Assembly: GCA_014378285.1 (NCBI GenBank)
Contig: JACMNZ010000323.1
Location: 1 to 8,459, forward strand
Source of the DNA: Pseudopedobacter sp.
GTDB lineage: Bacteria; Bacteroidota; Bacteroidia; Sphingobacteriales; Sphingobacteriaceae
Direction: 5' to 3'
Length of the DNA stretch: 8,459 nt
Part shown: one piece after another, positions 1 to 6,805 of the stretch
Numbering within the stretch: the stretch's first letter is position 1
Layout of the letters: each line of letters opens with the position of its first letter
The notes under the pieces: model-generated
The model's database searches: none
Seen by the model: only the letters and a program-made list of their open reading frames with translations
What the model was told of the DNA's origin: nothing
Position numbers and translations under genes: made by a program

Positions 1-141
1 AATTTGATTGATTTTTTTTATTTGAGGATGCTCAATTGCTTTTATCCTGTTGTTATAATTAGAACGACATTGGTCGTCGCAAAACTTTTTGTCTGCCCTC
101 CCTTTAATGCTGTTGCCACAATCTAAACATTGTTTATCCAT
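1..141 (-). CDS. Small Zn-ribbon protein (DUF2116-like), partial, C-terminus outside window
   Basis: Read on the minus strand from the ATG at 141-139, this frame stays open for 47 codons to the window edge. It begins MDKQCLDCGN. Four cysteines at residues 5, 8, 21 and 25 form a CxxC...CxxxC pattern typical of a small zinc ribbon. They are followed by a basic, Asn-rich stretch (CRSNYNNRIK). From memory, Bacteroidota carry a family of roughly 110-residue proteins with this N-terminus, so about 60 C-terminal residues are probably missing; that length is not visible here. The function is unknown; a zinc-stabilised nucleic-acid or protein-binding role would be a guess. It is divergent from the WD40 gene across a 160-base spacer. 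The upstream sequence is too A+T-rich to recognise a ribosome binding site. Confidence 0.78.
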   Translation of the reverse strand, partial: MDKQCLDCGNSIKGRADKKFCDDQCRSNYNNRIKAIEHPQIKKINQI

Positions 142-212
142 TTTAAATCTTTTTTATTCTATAAAATAAACATAATCAAAATCTTGCGATTTATATGATA
201 TACAACTTCAAA

Positions 213-226
213 CTTGAAATTTCAAG
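213..226. promoter_or_regulatory. 14-bp perfect palindrome in divergent spacer
   Basis: CTTGAAATTTCAAG is its own reverse complement. It lies in the 160-base spacer between two divergent genes, 72 bases upstream of the Zn-ribbon start and 76 bases upstream of the WD40 start. Position and symmetry fit a dimeric regulator's operator, but a chance palindrome in A+T-rich DNA cannot be excluded. No regulator is encoded next to it. Confidence 0.3.
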
Positions 227-250
227 CTTAACAAAATTCTCAATGGCCAA

Positions 251-277
251 TTGCTGCTTAACAAAACTTTATCTTTA
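251..277 (+). promoter_or_regulatory. Candidate Bacteroidota promoter for the WD40 gene
   Basis: A TTG at 251-253 (-33-like) is followed after 16 bases by TATCTTTA at 270-277, one mismatch from the Bacteroidota -7 consensus TAnnTTTG. Transcription would start near 283 and leave a leader of about 20 bases before the ATG at 302. The spacing is slightly shorter than usual, and such matches are frequent in A+T-rich DNA. It mildly supports the 302 start over a TTG start at 251, which would lie upstream of the transcription start. Confidence 0.35.
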
Positions 278-301
278 CAGCCCAAAGAAAACATCATTAT
301 A

Positions 302-1222
302 ATGAAAGCTACTACTTTACTGGGACATAATAATCCAATTTATTCAGTCATTGCCCATCCAAATCTCCTTTTATTTTATACTGCCGGTAATGATAAGGGA
401 ATAATAGAATGGGATCTAAATACACATCAGCATCGCAGGATTTTTAACCAAATAAAAAGTACGGTTTATGCTTTATTTATTATTGATGAATTAAATTTGC
501 TAATTGCTGGATGTAATGATGGGAATATCCTGTTTTTTGATTTAGAAACAACTCAATTACTGGAAACTATCTTTGTAAGAGGTGCTGTTTTTGATTTAAA
601 ATTTATTTCACATAAAAATGAAATATTAGCTAGTACTGATTCAGGGCAAATCTTAATTATTAATCCGGAAGAAAGAAAAATTATTCATCAATTCCAATCA
701 GGAAATGATAAAATACGTTCCATCGCTTACCATAAAAACTTAAATTTTGTAGCAACTGTTTCTAATGATGAATTTATAAGAATATACGCTTTAGATGATT
801 ATACTTTTATTATAAAGCTTAAAGGACATGAAAATGGAGTTGGTTCTGTAGCTTTTTCTCCTGATGGAAAATTTATGATTACAGGTGGGCGAGATGCTCA
901 TTTAAAAGTTTGGAATACACAAAATTGGGAATGTGAACATAATTTTGCAGCCCATCTATTTGCTATTTATCAAATTACAATCCATCCTAAATTACCTTTT
1001 TTTGCGACGGCGAGTAGAGATAAATCCATTAAAATTTGGAGGTTAGAAGACTTTTCTTTGTATAAAAAGTTAAGTATCGATAAAGTTAAGGAAGGACATT
1101 TATTATCTGTAAATGATATTTGTTGGAGTAATGATGGAAAAGAATTGTTATCTGTTGGCGATGATAAAATGGTAAAGATTTGGGAGTTTGATGAGTTAGT
1201 TAGTTCACTAATATTTGCTTAG
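302..1222 (+). CDS. WD40 repeat protein, single seven-bladed beta-propeller
   Basis: The protein is 306 residues and consists almost entirely of WD40 repeats. Seven units can be seen, at about residues 6-39, 47-81, 89-121, 131-164, 173-206, 215-248 and 263-296. The clearest has GHENGVGSVAFSPDG followed by GGRDAHLKVW; others end in IIEW, IKIW and VKIW. Seven units are enough for one closed propeller, so the protein looks complete. There is no signal peptide, membrane segment, kinase, caspase or other fused domain, which suggests a cytoplasmic protein-protein interaction scaffold. The partner is unknown. The frame is open back to a TTG at 251, but those 17 extra residues contribute nothing to the propeller, and the ATG at 302 sits just before the first repeat, so 302 is preferred. 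The gene stands alone, with a 358-base gap behind it. Confidence 0.95.
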   Translation: MKATTLLGHNNPIYSVIAHPNLLLFYTAGNDKGIIEWDLNTHQHRRIFNQIKSTVYALFIIDELNLLIAGCNDGNILFFDLETTQLLETIFVRGAVFDLKFISHKNEILASTDSGQILIINPEERKIIHQFQSGNDKIRSIAYHKNLNFVATVSNDEFIRIYALDDYTFIIKLKGHENGVGSVAFSPDGKFMITGGRDAHLKVWNTQNWECEHNFAAHLFAIYQITIHPKLPFFATASRDKSIKIWRLEDFSLYKKLSIDKVKEGHLLSVNDICWSNDGKELLSVGDDKMVKIWEFDELVSSLIFA

Positions 1223-1235
1223 TGGCTAGCTAATT

Positions 1236-1265
1236 ATTATAAGAGGAAAAATCATTATAATTTTT
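1236..1265 (+). terminator. Weak candidate terminator after the WD40 gene
   Basis: ATTATAA at 1236-1242 pairs perfectly with TTATAAT at 1255-1261 across a 12-base loop, and four T residues follow. The stem contains only A-T pairs, so it would be unstable. It is proposed mainly because it lies 14 bases past the stop codon. Confidence 0.25.
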
Positions 1266-1525
1266 CACTACTAACCCGATAAAAGTAAAGTTTGATTTAA
1301 GTCTTAATAAGTACTGAAATTAGATTTAATGTTATTTTTTTGATCATTAGGGTTACATTTTTTGATTAACTCTTGCAAATTTCTCCAAAGAAAAGTACCC
1401 TCTATCGCAAAGCCCTGTCATTATCTGAGAAAAAATTAGGTTTAGTTTTTTTTATTATTTAACGAATTGTAATCGTCAACTCCCAAAATAAATTTTGCAA
1501 AAATTGTTGCGTGTTTGGTATTTTA

Positions 1526-1551
1526 TTGTTGATAATTAATATTTATATTTA
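1526..1551 (+). promoter_or_regulatory. Possible promoter for the DUF1800-DUF1501 operon
   Basis: TATATTTA at 1544-1551 differs from TAnnTTTG in only the last base and would give a start site near 1558, about 23 bases before the ATG at 1581. A TTG at 1526-1528 could be the -33 element, but the 15-base spacing is short. A TTTG at 1514-1517 is the alternative, with a 26-base spacing that is too long. Confidence 0.25.
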
Positions 1552-1580
1552 TTAGATAAAACAGTTAATAAATTCTAAGT

Positions 1581-3152
1581 ATGTCGATTGCGAAGTATAA
1601 CGGAAGTTTTGGCAGGTTAGAATTAATCCACCTACTAAAACGTACAACTTTTGGCGCCCACATAAAAGATCTTGATACTTTTAAGGGGAAATCATTAACT
1701 GAAGTTTTAAGTATTTTAACGGCAGACAGAGCTATACCATCGCCACCTGTGAATACTTATAACGACGCTACTTTCACAGATCCTTCTGTGCCAATTAATC
1801 AAACTTGGGTAAATGCCAATTATGATGATGGAACAACAAATGCTAAAAGATTAAATTCACTTAGAAGCTGGTTAACAGGCGTTATTATCAATCAGAAAAG
1901 TAGTATTCAAGAAAAAATGATGCTATTCTGGCACAATCACTTCGCTTTAGAATCTGGTATTGTTGCCGATGCAAGATATATGTATAAATATTTTGCCCTA
2001 TTGCAGAAATTTTCAGTTGGTAATTTTAAAACTTTGGTAAAAGAAGTTACGCTTGATCCAGCAATGCTGAGGTACCTAAACGGATATTTAAATTCTAAAA
2101 CTGCACCCGATGAAAACTATGGTAGAGAATTACAAGAGCTATTTACAATGGGTAAAGGTGTTAATTCTAAATATACCGAGGCAGACGTAAAAGCTGCGGC
2201 AAAGGTATTAACAGGTTTTAAGATTGATGGTATAAAAATTGAATCTAATTTTGATACTACAAAACACGATATCACCGACAAGCAATTTTCCTCATTTTAT
2301 AATAATTCAATTATTAAAGGTAAAACAGGTACTGCGGGAGCATCTGAATTAGATGACTTAATTAACATGCTGTTCCTGCAAAATGAGGTGGCAATGTTTA
2401 TTTGCAGAAAGCTGTATAGATTTTTTGTTTATTATGAAATCACTGCCCAAATAGAGCAAGAAATAATTGCTCCGCTAGCCCAAACTTTTATTAATTCAAA
2501 TTTCGAAATTAAACCTGTTTTAATTGAATTGTTAGGGAGTGATCATTTTTTTAAATCGCAAAATAGATCATGTTTTATAAAAACCCCTCTTGATCTCATG
2601 ATTGGCATTTGTAGAGAGTTTGATGTTATTTTTCCAGACGCAAGTGATGCAGCTACTCAAAATGTTTTGTGGTTGTATTTAAAAAGCTTAGCGGCTAATA
2701 TTCAGTTAAATTTAGGTGACCCGCCTAATGTAGCTGGATGGCCAGCATTTTATCAATTCCCGCAATTTTATGAAATTTGGATCAACTCGGATACTTTGCC
2801 AAAAAGAAATCAATTTACAGACACAATGATAGGAGCAGGAATAACCCGAAACTCCAAAAAAATAGTAATTGATCCGTTAAAGTATGTCACTAATTTTTCT
2901 AAGCCAGAAGATCCAAATATTTTAATTTCTGAAGTTTTAGATCATTTATTAACCCTTCCTCCAACTGTTAATTTAAAGCAACAGCTAAAAAATATTTTGC
3001 TAAGTAACCAAACAAGCGATTATTATTGGACAGATGCTTGGAATTCTTATCTTCAAAGTCCCACGGATAATGTTAAAAAGAGTATTGTGTTAGGGAGGCT
3101 TCAAACTATGATAAAATATATTATGAACCTTCCCCAATTTCAATTGATATGA
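1581..3152 (+). CDS. DUF1800 family protein
   Basis: The protein has 523 residues. DUF1800 (PF08811) hallmarks run along its whole length: LLKRTTFG at residues 18-25, EKMMLFWHNHF at 111-121, the DPAMLRYLNG block at 159-168, a YGRELQELFTMG block at 180-191, YTEADVKAAAKVLTGF at 198-213, the FICRKLYRFFV block at 273-283 and GDPPNVAGWP at 379-388. The biochemical function of the family is not established. There is no signal peptide or membrane helix: conserved family sequence begins about 10 residues after the ATG, which leaves no room for one. The stop codon overlaps the start of the DUF1501 gene (ATGA at 3149-3152), so translation is probably coupled. DUF1800 and DUF1501 genes are a recurrent pair in bacteria, and the partner carries the export signal. 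No Shine-Dalgarno sequence precedes the ATG. Family assignment is firm; the role is unknown. Confidence 0.96.
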   Translation: MSIAKYNGSFGRLELIHLLKRTTFGAHIKDLDTFKGKSLTEVLSILTADRAIPSPPVNTYNDATFTDPSVPINQTWVNANYDDGTTNAKRLNSLRSWLTGVIINQKSSIQEKMMLFWHNHFALESGIVADARYMYKYFALLQKFSVGNFKTLVKEVTLDPAMLRYLNGYLNSKTAPDENYGRELQELFTMGKGVNSKYTEADVKAAAKVLTGFKIDGIKIESNFDTTKHDITDKQFSSFYNNSIIKGKTGTAGASELDDLINMLFLQNEVAMFICRKLYRFFVYYEITAQIEQEIIAPLAQTFINSNFEIKPVLIELLGSDHFFKSQNRSCFIKTPLDLMIGICREFDVIFPDASDAATQNVLWLYLKSLAANIQLNLGDPPNVAGWPAFYQFPQFYEIWINSDTLPKRNQFTDTMIGAGITRNSKKIVIDPLKYVTNFSKPEDPNILISEVLDHLLTLPPTVNLKQQLKNILLSNQTSDYYWTDAWNSYLQSPTDNVKKSIVLGRLQTMIKYIMNLPQFQLI

Positions 3153-4741
3153 AAAGGAGAGATTTTTTAGCTAAGGCACTTCCGGCTGGGATAGTAATGC
3201 CAGCTTTAATTAGCGGTTTTTCTTTTAAAGCATTTGGCGCTTCGCAGCTATTGAGCGCTTTAACGGCAGGTAATACCGAGACAGACAGAGTTTTCGTTAT
3301 TATTCAATTAAATGGCGGTAATGATGGTTTAAACACCGTAATTCCTTTAGATCAATATGATAATTTAGCCAATGCTAGATCTAATATTTTATTAGATAAT
3401 AAAAAGATATTGACCCTAAGTGGTTATGATACAGGTTTACACCCTGCGTTAAAAGGCTTGAGTGCTTTATATAATCAAAAGGAACTTCAAGTAATACAAT
3501 CGGTAGGTTATCCACAGCCTAATTTTAGTCATTTTAGAGCTACCGACATTTGGTTAAGCGGAGCAGATTCTAATCAATATCTAAATTCAGGCTGGGTAGG
3601 TAGGTATTTAAACGACGAGTATGCAAATTATCCAGTAGGTTATCCAAATTCTGTAATGGCTGATCCTCTTGCTTTACAGATAGGCTCTTTTATTTCTCCG
3701 GCATTTCAAGGGCCATCAGTTAATATGGGAATGGCAATTACTGATCCTGTAAATTTCTATAATTTAATTAATGGCATCGTTGAACCAGCTCCTCAATCAA
3801 ATGCTGGTAAAGAACTTACCTATATAAGACAGATTTCTCAACAAACACAACAGTATGCAAACGTGATTAAATCTGCAGCTGCTAAAGTTCCAAATCAAAA
3901 TGCTTACCCTACTAACAATACACTTGCAGATCAACTAAAAATTGTTTCAAGGTTAATTGCAGGGGGCTTAAAGACTAGGATTTATATGGTAAATATTGGT
4001 GGGTTTGATACACATGCACAGCAAGCAGTTTCTGGAGCTACAGAAACAGGAGCGCATTCAGTACTTTTAGCAAAAGTTGGAGATGCTATAAAGGCATTTA
4101 TGGATGATTTAAAGTTTTTAGGTGCTTCTAAAAGAGTTATTGGGATGACTTTTTCTGAGTTTGGAAGAAGAATAAAATCAAATGCCAGTTTAGGGACAGA
4201 TCATGGTGCAGCAGCGCCGCTCTTTGTTTTTGGAGAAGGTATACAAGCGGGTGTATTGGGTAAAAACCCTACAATTAATTCTCTTATTGGTAACGCAGAT
4301 AATGTTCCTATGCAATATGATTTTAGATCTGTTTATTCAACTATACTCCAAAATTGGTTTTGTGTACCTGGCACCTCTTTACAAAATATCATTTTAAAAG
4401 ATTATCAATCGTTACCAATTATTAAACCAATGTACACTTGTGCAGGTGGGATGGTGTCTAACCTCGACCCTAATAAAGATGTGGGTAAAAATATTATTTC
4501 TAATTATCCCAATCCGTTTTCTCAACGTACCAATTTTACTTATGAATCTGCTGGTGGGCATGCTCTAATCCAGATTTTTGATGTGCAAGGTAAACTTATG
4601 GAAACTCTTTTAGACGACATAAAGGATAAAGGTTCATACAATTTAACCTTTGAAAGCATAAAATTAAAGGCAGGAATATATTATGCAAGATTGCAAAACG
4701 GAGCGTTGCAACAGGTAAGAACTATTCAAGTTGTTAATTGA
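3149..4741 (+). CDS. DUF1501 family protein with Tat-like signal and T9SS sorting domain
   Basis: The protein has 530 residues in three parts. Residues 1-30 are an export signal that opens MKRRDFLAKA: a twin-arginine motif (RRDFL at 3-7), a hydrophobic stretch to about residue 24 and possible cleavage near AFGA. Residues 45-430 are DUF1501 (PF07394, related to the alkaline phosphatase/sulfatase fold). They show LNGGNDGLNTV at 54-64, FSHFRATDIWLSG at 126-138, GGFDTH at 284-289, EFGRR at 337-341 and TDHG at 350-353; the conserved Asp, His and Glu in these motifs are candidate metal ligands. Residues 450-530 are a type A T9SS C-terminal sorting domain, beginning with NYPNPF at 452-457 and containing a GIYYARL strand at 509-515. 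The protein is therefore predicted to cross the inner membrane by Tat (or Sec) and then be secreted or anchored at the cell surface by T9SS. Substrate and activity are unknown. Confidence 0.96.
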   Translation: MKRRDFLAKALPAGIVMPALISGFSFKAFGASQLLSALTAGNTETDRVFVIIQLNGGNDGLNTVIPLDQYDNLANARSNILLDNKKILTLSGYDTGLHPALKGLSALYNQKELQVIQSVGYPQPNFSHFRATDIWLSGADSNQYLNSGWVGRYLNDEYANYPVGYPNSVMADPLALQIGSFISPAFQGPSVNMGMAITDPVNFYNLINGIVEPAPQSNAGKELTYIRQISQQTQQYANVIKSAAAKVPNQNAYPTNNTLADQLKIVSRLIAGGLKTRIYMVNIGGFDTHAQQAVSGATETGAHSVLLAKVGDAIKAFMDDLKFLGASKRVIGMTFSEFGRRIKSNASLGTDHGAAAPLFVFGEGIQAGVLGKNPTINSLIGNADNVPMQYDFRSVYSTILQNWFCVPGTSLQNIILKDYQSLPIIKPMYTCAGGMVSNLDPNKDVGKNIISNYPNPFSQRTNFTYESAGGHALIQIFDVQGKLMETLLDDIKDKGSYNLTFESIKLKAGIYYARLQNGALQQVRTIQVVN

Positions 4742-4815
4742 TTTTTGATTACTTTTTTTAATAAGTAAGTCATCCTTATAATATTATCCTTATCAACTAT
4801 TTATTTTTTAAAATT

Positions 4816-4837
4816 ACCTAGAGATTTATCTTTAGGT
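4816..4837 (+). terminator. Hairpin after the DUF1501 gene, possible terminator
   Basis: A 22-base self-complementary element begins ACCTAGAGA and ends TCTTTAGGT. Its nine-pair stem includes one G-T pair and has a 4-base loop, 75 bases past the DUF1501 stop. No T-tract follows on the plus strand, so intrinsic termination would be inefficient. It may instead stabilise the 3' end, or the shared hairpin at 4870-4898 may terminate both operons. Confidence 0.35.
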
Positions 4838-4866
4838 CAGCGTTTATAGATTAAAATATTAGTTAT

Positions 4867-4898
4867 AAAAAAGCCCGAGAAATAAATCCTCAGGCTTT
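4867..4898 (-). terminator. Rho-independent terminator of the pfkA-gap operon
   Basis: AAAGCCCGAG at 4870-4879 pairs with CTCAGGCTTT at 4889-4898, nine of ten positions with one C-A mismatch, around a 9-base loop. Read on the minus strand, the G+C-rich stem ends in six T residues (A4867-A4872 on the plus strand). This is a classic intrinsic terminator, about 50 bases beyond the gap stop codon. It is partly symmetric, so it could also slow plus-strand transcripts from the DUF1501 gene, but only three T residues follow on that side. Confidence 0.85.
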
Positions 4899-4908
4899 CC
4901 ATTATGTA

Positions 4909-4943
4909 TTCAGCTTTCAGAATTTAGCCTTCCGCTTTCAGCT
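4909..4943 (-). repeat. Five tandem copies of a degenerate heptamer in the gap 3' UTR
   Basis: On the minus strand the consensus unit is AGCTGAA. The units are at 4943-4937 (AGCTGAA), 4936-4930 (AGCGGAA), 4929-4923 (GGCTAAA), 4922-4916 (TTCTGAA) and 4915-4909 (AGCTGAA). The first and last are identical, and the middle three differ from them by one to two bases each. The array starts three bases after the gap stop codon and ends 10 bases before the terminator hairpin, so it should be transcribed as part of the 3' untranslated region. Its role is unknown. Confidence 0.7.
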
Positions 4944-4946
4944 TCT

Positions 4947-5945
4947 TTATTTAACAGTTGCCATGTATTGTAACAAATCAACAATTTTGTTTGAATAACC
5001 CCACTCATTATCATACCAAGCCACAACTTTAACAAAGTTATCGTTCAATGCGATACCGGCATCGGCATCAAAGATAGAAGTACGGGCATCACCTAAGAAA
5101 TCTTGAGAAACTACAGCATCTTCAGTATAACCTAAAATGCCTTTTAATTCACCTTCAGAAGCATCTTTCATGGCTTTTTTAACTTGCTCATAAGTAGCTG
5201 GTTTTTCTAAACGTACGGTTAAATCTACCACAGAAACATCAGCAACCGGAACTCTAAACGCCATACCTGTTAATTTCCCCTTAATAGCTGGGATCACTAA
5301 ACCTACTGCTTTTGCTGCTCCGGTTGATGATGGAATGATGTTTTGAGAAGCACCACGTCCACCTCTCCAGTCTTTTGCAGATGGACCATCAACGGTTTTT
5401 TGTGTTGCAGTTGTAGCATGTATGGTAGTCATTAAACCCTCAACAATTCCGAAGTTATCCATCAATACTTTAGTGATTGGGGCTAAGCAGTTAGTGGTAC
5501 AAGATGCGTTTGAAACGATATTTTGTGCCGCCATTAAAGTTTTGTGGTTTACGCCCATTACAAAAGTAGGTGTATCATCTTTAGCAGGTGCACTCATCAC
5601 TACTTTTCTTGCTCCTGCATCAATGTGTTTTTGAGCGGTTTCTTGAGTTAAGAAAAAGCCGGTTGATTCGATAATGTATTCTGCACCAATTTCATCCCAT
5701 TTTAAATTTGCAGGATCTCTTTCTGCAGTAACACGAATGGTTTTTCCATTAACAACCAAATGACCGTCCTTTACTTCTACGGTACCATCAAAAGCTCCAT
5801 GTGTTGAATCATATTTTAACATATAGGCCAAGTAATCTGGCTCAACCAAGTCATTTATTCCTACTATTTCAATACCGGGTCTGTTAATTGCTGCTCTAAA
5901 GGCTAATCTTCCAATTCGGCCGAAGCCATTGATTCCAATTTTCAT
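4947..5945 (-). CDS. gap: Glyceraldehyde-3-phosphate dehydrogenase (NAD-dependent, phosphorylating)
   Basis: The protein is 332 residues, normal for the family, and complete. It converts glyceraldehyde 3-phosphate, NAD+ and phosphate to 1,3-bisphosphoglycerate in cytoplasmic glycolysis and acts as a tetramer. The N-terminal Rossmann motif is INGFGRIGR (residues 5-13), and Asp32 in GIND favours NAD over NADP. The catalytic site is NASCTTNC at 146-153 with the nucleophile Cys149, and His176 in the HATTATQ segment is its partner. Substrate-binding sequences DGPSAKDWRGGRGA (186-199) and SSTGAAKAVG (206-215) and the C-terminal WYDNEWGYSN (310-319) are intact. It is the last gene of the operon, starting five bases after the stop of the BadF-like gene, with a strong terminator downstream. 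By eye its codon use is less A+T-rich than that of its neighbours, as expected for a highly expressed gene. Confidence 0.99.
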   Translation of the reverse strand: MKIGINGFGRIGRLAFRAAINRPGIEIVGINDLVEPDYLAYMLKYDSTHGAFDGTVEVKDGHLVVNGKTIRVTAERDPANLKWDEIGAEYIIESTGFFLTQETAQKHIDAGARKVVMSAPAKDDTPTFVMGVNHKTLMAAQNIVSNASCTTNCLAPITKVLMDNFGIVEGLMTTIHATTATQKTVDGPSAKDWRGGRGASQNIIPSSTGAAKAVGLVIPAIKGKLTGMAFRVPVADVSVVDLTVRLEKPATYEQVKKAMKDASEGELKGILGYTEDAVVSQDFLGDARTSIFDADAGIALNDNFVKVVAWYDNEWGYSNKIVDLLQYMATVK

Positions 5946-5950
5946 TTTTA

Positions 5951-6802
5951 TTAATTTTTGTTTGCGTAATAATTCAATAAATTATAAATAGGTTCTTTAA
6001 TTACAGAACTTATGTTTATGTTTTTTTCTTTTGCCACTTCTCTTAAAATATCTTGGTAATTGGCTGCAATAGATCCTACAAAATAAACGGATTGTTTGCC
6101 TCCATATTTTTGGGAGATCGGAATTAAATAGGTATCCATAAATAAGCGAAAGCCATCTTTTATCATATCTTGGATAAATTCTTCTTTCCTGTTTTCTTTA
6201 AAAAAACCTGAAAAAGAGGTTAAAAAAGTGGATGCATGCGATTGTTTATATATCTTATCCATAATTTGTTTCCGATCCAATTCGTATTTTTTCTCGAATA
6301 ATGAAACTAATTTTAGAGGCATTGTTTTATTAAGATATGCTTTTACAATACTTTTTCCTAACCAATTTGCAGAACCTTCATCCCCTATAGCATAACCTAA
6401 GCCATAATTATTAAGAAGCACTTTTTTACCATCAAAAAAGCCAGTGTTAGAGCCGCTCCCTATAATACAAATTATTCCTGGCTTATCGTCACAAGATGCT
6501 TTAGCAGCAGCTTCCAAATCATGGGAAACATACACCTTGCTGAATTTGAAAAAACCTGTCAGAGCATTTTTTACAGTTTCATTTCTTTCTTCTGAAGATG
6601 ATCCTGCTCCAAAAAAATAGATTTTCTTTATTTCTTCTGCATGGTTAATAAGTTCAACATTTTTATTTAACAATTGGGTAATATATTTTTCGTCGTTAAA
6701 AAAAGGGTTGATACCATTTGTACGTAGTTCTATAACATCCTTACCTTTGTTTGATAAACGCCAATTGGCATACCTAGAACCGCTGTAAACTATCGCTATC
6801 AT
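5951..6802 (-). CDS. BadF/N-acetylglucosamine-kinase-like ASKHA protein with altered phosphate-1 motif
   Basis: The protein is 283 residues with the actin/hexokinase/Hsp70 (ASKHA) layout of BadF/BadG ATPases and GlcNAc kinases. The N-terminal MIAIVYSGSRYANW aligns with the phosphate-1 motif, usually ADSGSTK-like in Bacteroidota relatives. Here the key Asp is Tyr6, and the Thr and Lys are replaced by Arg10 and Tyr11. Other motifs look sound: HDLEAAA at 94-100 (Asp95, possible catalytic base), phosphate-2 GIICIIGSGSN at 109-119, GDEGSANWLG at 140-149, a VYFVGSIA-type adenosine motif near 240-250 and EPIYNLLNYY near the C-terminus. A true kinase would phosphorylate an amino sugar or glucose. Loss of the Mg-coordinating Asp makes weak activity or a ligand-sensing role plausible. 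It lies between pfkA and gap with 3- and 5-base spacers, which points to a link with sugar metabolism. No signal peptide is present. The fold is secure; the substrate is unknown. Confidence 0.9.
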   Translation of the reverse strand: MIAIVYSGSRYANWRLSNKGKDVIELRTNGINPFFNDEKYITQLLNKNVELINHAEEIKKIYFFGAGSSSEERNETVKNALTGFFKFSKVYVSHDLEAAAKASCDDKPGIICIIGSGSNTGFFDGKKVLLNNYGLGYAIGDEGSANWLGKSIVKAYLNKTMPLKLVSLFEKKYELDRKQIMDKIYKQSHASTFLTSFSGFFKENRKEEFIQDMIKDGFRLFMDTYLIPISQKYGGKQSVYFVGSIAANYQDILREVAKEKNINISSVIKEPIYNLLNYYANKN

Positions 6803-6805
6803 TAA

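Larger units (their letters stand above)
1223..1580. other. 358-base intergenic gap, no convincing gene
   Basis: Both strands lack a coding frame with recognisable protein features, and no tRNA-like cloverleaf was seen. Small items inside are a weak A/T hairpin at 1236-1261 followed by T residues, two copies of TTTTTTGAT at 1336-1344 and 1358-1366 (22 bases apart, about two helical turns), a 10-bp palindrome TTTTGCAAAA at 1493-1502, and a possible promoter near 1526-1551. The slightly less A+T-rich part at about 1370-1430 resembles nothing I recognise. Confidence 0.6.

Noticed and set aside
251..301. TTG start at 251 for the WD40 gene, giving 17 extra residues
   Set aside because: The added residues are outside the propeller, the ATG at 302 lies right before the first repeat, and a promoter-like -7 element at 270-277 would place the transcript start after 251.
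1206..1224. Hairpin CACTAA/TTAGTG spanning the WD40 stop codon as a terminator
   Set aside because: It is a six-pair A/T-rich stem overlapping the stop codon with no T-tract after it.
1336..1366. Direct repeat of TTTTTTGAT, 22 bases apart
   Set aside because: The unit is short and T-rich in an A+T-rich gap, so chance is the simplest explanation, and no regulator or gene start lies nearby.
4203..4397. 64-codon plus-strand frame inside the DUF1501 gene
   Set aside because: It overlaps conserved DUF1501 motifs in another frame, has no recognisable protein features and is a by-product of A+T-rich coding DNA.
4909..4943. Heptamer array considered as a CRISPR or a coding repeat
   Set aside because: The units are 7 bases with no spacers, and no open frame with a start runs through them.
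5422..5634. 70-codon plus-strand frame antisense to gap
   Set aside because: It lies opposite the catalytic region of a highly conserved enzyme and encodes nothing recognisable.
6803..6805. Separate promoter between pfkA and the BadF-like gene
   Set aside because: The spacer is only three bases and no near-consensus promoter was noticed upstream, so co-transcription is more likely.
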